Source: Haplomitrium mnioides (lineage: Eukaryota > Marchantiophyta > Haplomitriopsida > Calobryales). From it: 23,838 bases of DNA. Positions 21,119 through 23,838 of this stretch are shown one piece after another. Within the stretch, counting starts at the first letter, position 1. Each line of letters starts with the position of its first letter. The position numbers and the translations under genes were made by a program. The stretch covers positions 1-23,838 of the forward strand of contig JBNGIS010010555.1 in the NCBI GenBank assembly GCA_049999725.1. The letters are read 5' to 3'. The notes beneath the pieces were generated by a model. The model made no database searches, was not told where the DNA came from, and saw only the letters and a program-made list of their open reading frames with translations.

Positions 21119-21725
21119 GAGACAAATTGTGACCATTTGGAGTGGAGGGGTTGTGCATGAAAAGGTGAGACAAATTCTAAACGATTGGAGAGGAGAGGTT
21201 GTGAGCAAGAAGGTGAGACAACTTGTGAACGTTTAGAGAGGAGAGGTTATGTGTGAGAAGATGAGACACATTTTGACCATTTGAGAGAAGAGGTTGTGAG
21301 TAAGAAGGTGAGACAACTTGTCACTGCTTGGACTGTGAAGCTAGAGGCTTCGCCGGTTTCTCCTCATGTGACTTTGATGTTGAGTGCACATTGAATATGA
21401 GAGGTGGGTTGAAGTGTGGCTGCAATCATCAAACACAACAAATTCTACAAAGTGTACCAACTGTAAGTACTCAATACAAAATATATTGGAATTCTCCTCA
21501 CTCTTTACTCCAAATGTTCTCACACAAATCACTCTTGCTCTCACCCTTCTAACTCTCAACACACTCCTCACTCTATGAAAGACTACTCCTCAAGTGCTTG
21601 CCCTCCAATGAGTCTTCAAAGTAGCTCCTCCAAGAGCTCCTCCAAGCGCTTCTCCAAAGGTTTCTCACAACTCTCAAATCTAAAATCTCCAAATGAAAAA
21701 CCAAGTCCCAACTCAAGTTCAACCT

Positions 21726-21734
21726 CCTTATATA
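21726..21734 (-). promoter_or_regulatory. TATA box of the right LTR
   Basis: The minus strand reads TATATAAGG immediately beside the sequence gap, about 650 bp into the LTR. The sequence upstream of it, where U3 control elements would be, is partly hidden in the gap. Confidence 0.5.
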
Positions 21735-21834
21735 NNNNNNNNNNNNNNNNNNNNNNNNNNNNNNNNNNNNNNNNNNNNNNNNNNNNNNNNNNNNNNNNNN
21801 NNNNNNNNNNNNNNNNNNNNNNNNNNNNNNNNNN
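21735..21834. other. Assembly gap, 100 N
   Basis: Exactly 100 N, a common placeholder for a gap of unknown size. It lies inside the right LTR, so any reading frame spanning it is meaningless. Confidence 0.99.
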
Positions 21835-22379
21835 CAAACAATTCCTAAGATGATACTTCGAGATTCCCTCAAAGAATAAGTCAAAGAACAAATTGACTTT
21901 TCTTGACTTTTCTCTTCTTTAGTCTATTCTAGAAGAATCTCTATAAAATCATTAATACTAAGTCAATTTGCATGTAATATACCTTGTTGGAAAGCTTGTC
22001 AAGTAAGATTTCTACCCATATAATAATATTTGTATTTTCTAATTTGTAGATACTCTCTGTTTTGACTTTTTCGCAGCTCACTTTTGTAACTTTGACCGAT
22101 TATAACTTCCGGTTTACAAGAGATTTTTCACTTCTGTAAATTGGTACTAATTACTTAAGCACTATTATATCTCTGTATAAAATATCAGCTTCTAAAAATT
22201 TCTAATAAGAACACAATTTACTCTGTACTCAATTCTACACATATTAAAGAAAACCGATTAAATCTAAGTTTCTCCTCATAACTTCTATGTCTTCTCCATA
22301 CTTCATCAAAGTGCATCCCATGCTATGATATGGCTTTAAGCACATTAGCATCTTCACAAAACCATCCCATGCCTTCACA

Positions 22380-22391
22380 TTTTACCTACCT
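22380..22391 (-). promoter_or_regulatory. Possible polypurine tract before the 3' LTR
   Basis: The minus strand reads AGGTAGGTAAAA just before the LTR start TGTGAAGG. Position fits the plus-strand primer site of reverse transcription, but two T residues make it a weak polypurine tract. If the LTR starts at 22358 instead, the tract would be elsewhere. Confidence 0.35.
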
Positions 22392-22399
22392 ATAAGGTT

Positions 22400-23713
22400 T
22401 CACTCCGCCCTCGGAGTGAGTTCTTCCTTACGAGCGTAAAATGGCTTCATCTTGTCATAGTTCACCCGATTGTAATGCATCCGTGTTAGCTCAGACAAGT
22501 CATAAGTGTAATTAGAATACACTTTCTGCACAACAAAAGGTCCAAAGTACCTTGGGAAGAACTTCTTTTGTTTTCGCTTATAACGAATGGAGTCGAATAC
22601 CATCACCCAATCTCCTTGTTGAAACACCATTGGTCTTCTCTTCCCAAATTTCTTGTCATGACTCCTCTTTTGCTGGTCTTGGGCCTTGTGAATATTGACC
22701 TCAGCCATCACACGTGCTTCTTCGAGCTCCATCAACTGTTGGCTACGAGTTCGTGTAGCCTTCTCCAAATTTCCTTCGTCATTTCTTTCCACACTTGTAG
22801 TTCTAAACGTAGGCAGATCAAACTCAATAGGCAAGATTGATTCCAAACCATAAGTAAGGCGAAAAGGTGTATACCCAGTTGAATCCTTTCTTGTGGTGCA
22901 ATACTCCCAAAGAATTGCATGGAGCCTTTTATCCCAAGTATGCTTAGCCCCCTCTAAATCCGCATCTTTCGCCAACATATGACAAAGTGTAAAGTTGGTC
23001 CGCTCCACCAATCCATTTGCATTTGGCTTGTATGATGTAGTCATTCGTTGCTTGATAGAGAAATGCTCCAACATTGCTCGAGTGGCACCACTAACAAATG
23101 GTGAGCCTCTATCCGTCACAATCTCCAATGGGCAACCAAACCTTGTGATGATTCGTTCGTAAAGAAATCTCCCCACTTCCTCTTCCGTAGCTTTCTTGAG
23201 AGGACGAGCCTCTACCCATTTGCTTAAGTAATCCGTTGCCACCACCACATACAAATTCCCCCGAGGAGTTGGAGTCAAAGGACCAACAATATCCACTCCC
23301 CACTTTTCAAAAGGACCCAAAGGCGCAACCGGTTGCAAAGGAGAAGGATAAGTAGACTTCTTTACAAATGTTTGACACACATCGCATGTCTTGCAAAACT
23401 TCAAACAATCTTTGAACATACCTCGCCAATGGTACCCTCCATCCAAAATTTTATATGCTATCACTTTCCCCGCAAAGTGTCCACCACACAATCCATCATG
23501 AAACTCATTCATCAATTGTTGGCTTTGCTTCTTGCTTACCGCCCTTCGAAGAAGACCATCAGAGCCTTGATGAAACAAGGTATTTTCAACCAAAGAATAA
23601 GGTTGACACTTACGAGCAAAGGCAGCCTTGTTGCGTTGCTTCATTCCCTCCGGATATCTTCCTTCCAACAAGTAGTTGTAAATATCATTGTACTCCTCAT
23701 GTAGAACACTCAT
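22400..23713 (-). CDS. int: Integrase, C-terminal part of Ty3/gypsy polyprotein (437 aa)
   Basis: Integrase inserts the cDNA copy into nuclear DNA. The HHCC zinc-binding domain is complete: H72, H79, C110 and C113 (H-x6-H-x30-C-x2-C). The catalytic core shows D141 in KWGVDIVGPL, D201 in IVTDRGSPF and E237 in NGLVERTN, giving the D,D-35-E signature. The C-terminal domain has FPRYFGPFVV (residues 386-395), a GPY/F-type module, then HYNRVNYDKMKPF and a stop; no chromodomain follows. The chosen Met is only the first ATG. The same frame stays open up to 23764, and a TAG at 23767-23765 separates it from RNase H. In nature integrase is cut from a polyprotein and would not start at this Met. The stop lies about 20 bp before the LTR. 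All catalytic residues are present. Confidence 0.95.
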   Translation of the reverse strand: MSVLHEEYNDIYNYLLEGRYPEGMKQRNKAAFARKCQPYSLVENTLFHQGSDGLLRRAVSKKQSQQLMNEFHDGLCGGHFAGKVIAYKILDGGYHWRGMFKDCLKFCKTCDVCQTFVKKSTYPSPLQPVAPLGPFEKWGVDIVGPLTPTPRGNLYVVVATDYLSKWVEARPLKKATEEEVGRFLYERIITRFGCPLEIVTDRGSPFVSGATRAMLEHFSIKQRMTTSYKPNANGLVERTNFTLCHMLAKDADLEGAKHTWDKRLHAILWEYCTTRKDSTGYTPFRLTYGLESILPIEFDLPTFRTTSVERNDEGNLEKATRTRSQQLMELEEARVMAEVNIHKAQDQQKRSHDKKFGKRRPMVFQQGDWVMVFDSIRYKRKQKKFFPRYFGPFVVQKVYSNYTYDLSELTRMHYNRVNYDKMKPFYARKEELTPRAE

Positions 23714-23764
23714 GTTGAAGATGTTCTCATCCGGAAACTCCTCCTCAACCGCTTCATGGCCACT

Positions 23765-23838
23765 CTAATCATAGGCCCGTGATAGCATATCGGCGTTCAA
23801 ATGCTTCCTTCCCGATCGATCTTCAATACTATAGTCAA
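23765..23838 (-). pseudogene. pol: RNase H C-terminal end, followed by an in-frame TAG
   Basis: The minus strand encodes DYSIEDRSGRKHLNADMLSR, the usual end of the Ty3/gypsy RNase H domain, where the family has an ADxLSR block. RNase H removes the RNA template during reverse transcription. It is in the same frame as integrase, but three codons after ADMLSR comes a TAG (23767-23765). The rest of RNase H and RT lies beyond the right edge. The TAG may be a disabling mutation in an otherwise intact polyprotein, or a readthrough stop; the first is more likely. Confidence 0.85.

Larger units (their letters stand above)
18929..21333 (+). repeat. Satellite array, 48-bp monomer subfamily, about 50 copies
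   Basis: The unit is a 48-bp monomer containing GAGAGGTTGTGAGTGAGAAG, then GTGAGACAAATTGTGACC and GTTTGGAGAG. It matches subunit B of the 88-bp repeat except for GAG in place of the TG run and an extra GTTTGGAGAG-type tail, so both subfamilies share an ancestor. Only one unit type is repeated here, not an A/B dimer. Because 48 is divisible by three, open frames persist over many units: a 16-residue repeat like VSEKVRQIVTVWRGEV on the plus strand, and all three minus frames. I take these as a by-product of the period. The array ends abruptly at the right-hand LTR. Confidence 0.94.
21334..22379 (-). repeat. 3' LTR of the right Ty3/gypsy element (about 1046 bp with gap)
   Basis: On the minus strand it begins TGTGAAGG at 22379 and ends CTTCACA at 21334, 7-bp terminal inverted repeats with TG...CA. 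The lower end coincides with the break in the satellite, and the upper end is about 20 bp after the polyprotein stop. A second TGTGAAG starts at 22358 and is an alternative 5' end. A TATA box abuts an unresolved gap of 100 N, so the true length is unknown. Confidence 0.75.
21334..23838 (-). mobile_element. Ty3/gypsy LTR retrotransposon, 3' portion
   Basis: On the minus strand the window holds the end of RNase H, integrase, a short untranslated stretch, then the 3' LTR. RT followed by RNase H followed by integrase is the Ty3/gypsy order. The integrase C-terminus has a GPY/F-type motif but ends about 45 residues later with no chromodomain, which points to a non-chromovirus clade. The element begins exactly where the 48-bp satellite breaks off. 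The 5 bases outside the LTR are TGGAC (21329-21333), and the matching copy is outside the window. Apart from one TAG the visible coding region is intact, so it is much younger or better preserved than the left element. Confidence 0.93.

Noticed and set aside
5330-21333. Telomeric or interstitial telomere repeat
   Set aside because: No TTTAGGG or similar short telomere unit is present; the TG runs belong to the 44-48 bp units.
21573-21891. Open frames across the N gap
   Set aside because: Their continuity depends on 100 placeholder bases and they lie inside an LTR.
2740-22379. Left LTR and right LTR as the two ends of one large nested element
   Set aside because: Their ends (TGTAAC versus TGTGAAG), lengths and internal content differ. 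Both elements run on the minus strand, with the left one lacking its 3' end and the right one lacking its 5' end, so they cannot be one element in this order.
22568-23718. Plus-strand frames of 87-123 codons over the integrase region
   Set aside because: They are antisense shadows of a well-supported integrase with all catalytic motifs on the minus strand.

Overview
The window looks like repeat-dense nuclear DNA of a land plant. It contains remains of two different Ty3/gypsy LTR retrotransposons, one large solo-LTR-like insertion, and about 13 kb of one tandem satellite family. I see no ordinary host gene. The plant assignment rests on an initiator-Met-type primer binding site close to the plant consensus, on the gag-protease-RT-RNase H-integrase domain types, and on a G-box promoter module in one LTR. 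I cannot name the species or lineage from sequence alone.

Layout. (1) 1-3306, minus strand: the 5' part of a decayed Ty3/gypsy element. Read on the minus strand it has a 567-bp LTR (2740-3306, TGTAAC...GTTACA), a primer binding site (2727-2738), a leader with two small paralogous reading frames, gag with a CCHC zinc knuckle, an aspartic protease with DSG, and the start of reverse transcriptase running off the left edge. Stops and frameshifts break gag, protease and RT. (2) 3307-5329: about 2 kb of AT-rich DNA with no recognisable gene. (3) 5330-14833: about 108 copies of an 88-bp unit built from two related subunits of about 45 and 43 bp, partly organised into a higher-order period of about 566 bp. 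(4) 14834-17598: a 2765-bp insertion with TGTTAGGC...GCCCAACA ends and a perfect 5-bp target duplication (GAGGG). It splits a single satellite unit and is best read as a solo LTR. (5) 17604-18928: the same 88-bp satellite resumes in phase. (6) 18929-21333: the array changes to a related 48-bp unit with its own 384-bp higher-order repeat and an 808-bp-offset internal duplication. (7) 21334-23838, minus strand: the 3' end of a second, better preserved Ty3/gypsy element, with the RNase H C-terminus, an in-frame TAG, a complete integrase with HHCC, DDE and GPY/F features, and a 3' LTR (21334-22379) holding a 100-N assembly gap.

How the parts relate. The satellite is the substrate and retroelements have landed in or beside it. 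The solo LTR certainly inserted into a pre-existing array, because the target duplication restores an intact unit. The right-hand element begins exactly where the 48-bp array breaks off. The long open frames over the satellite come from its composition and, in the 48-bp part, from a period divisible by three. I do not consider them genes. The least ordinary signals are the two-phase satellite with strong strand asymmetry, the repeated G-box/I-box module in the left LTR, and the duplicated small reading frames between primer binding site and gag.
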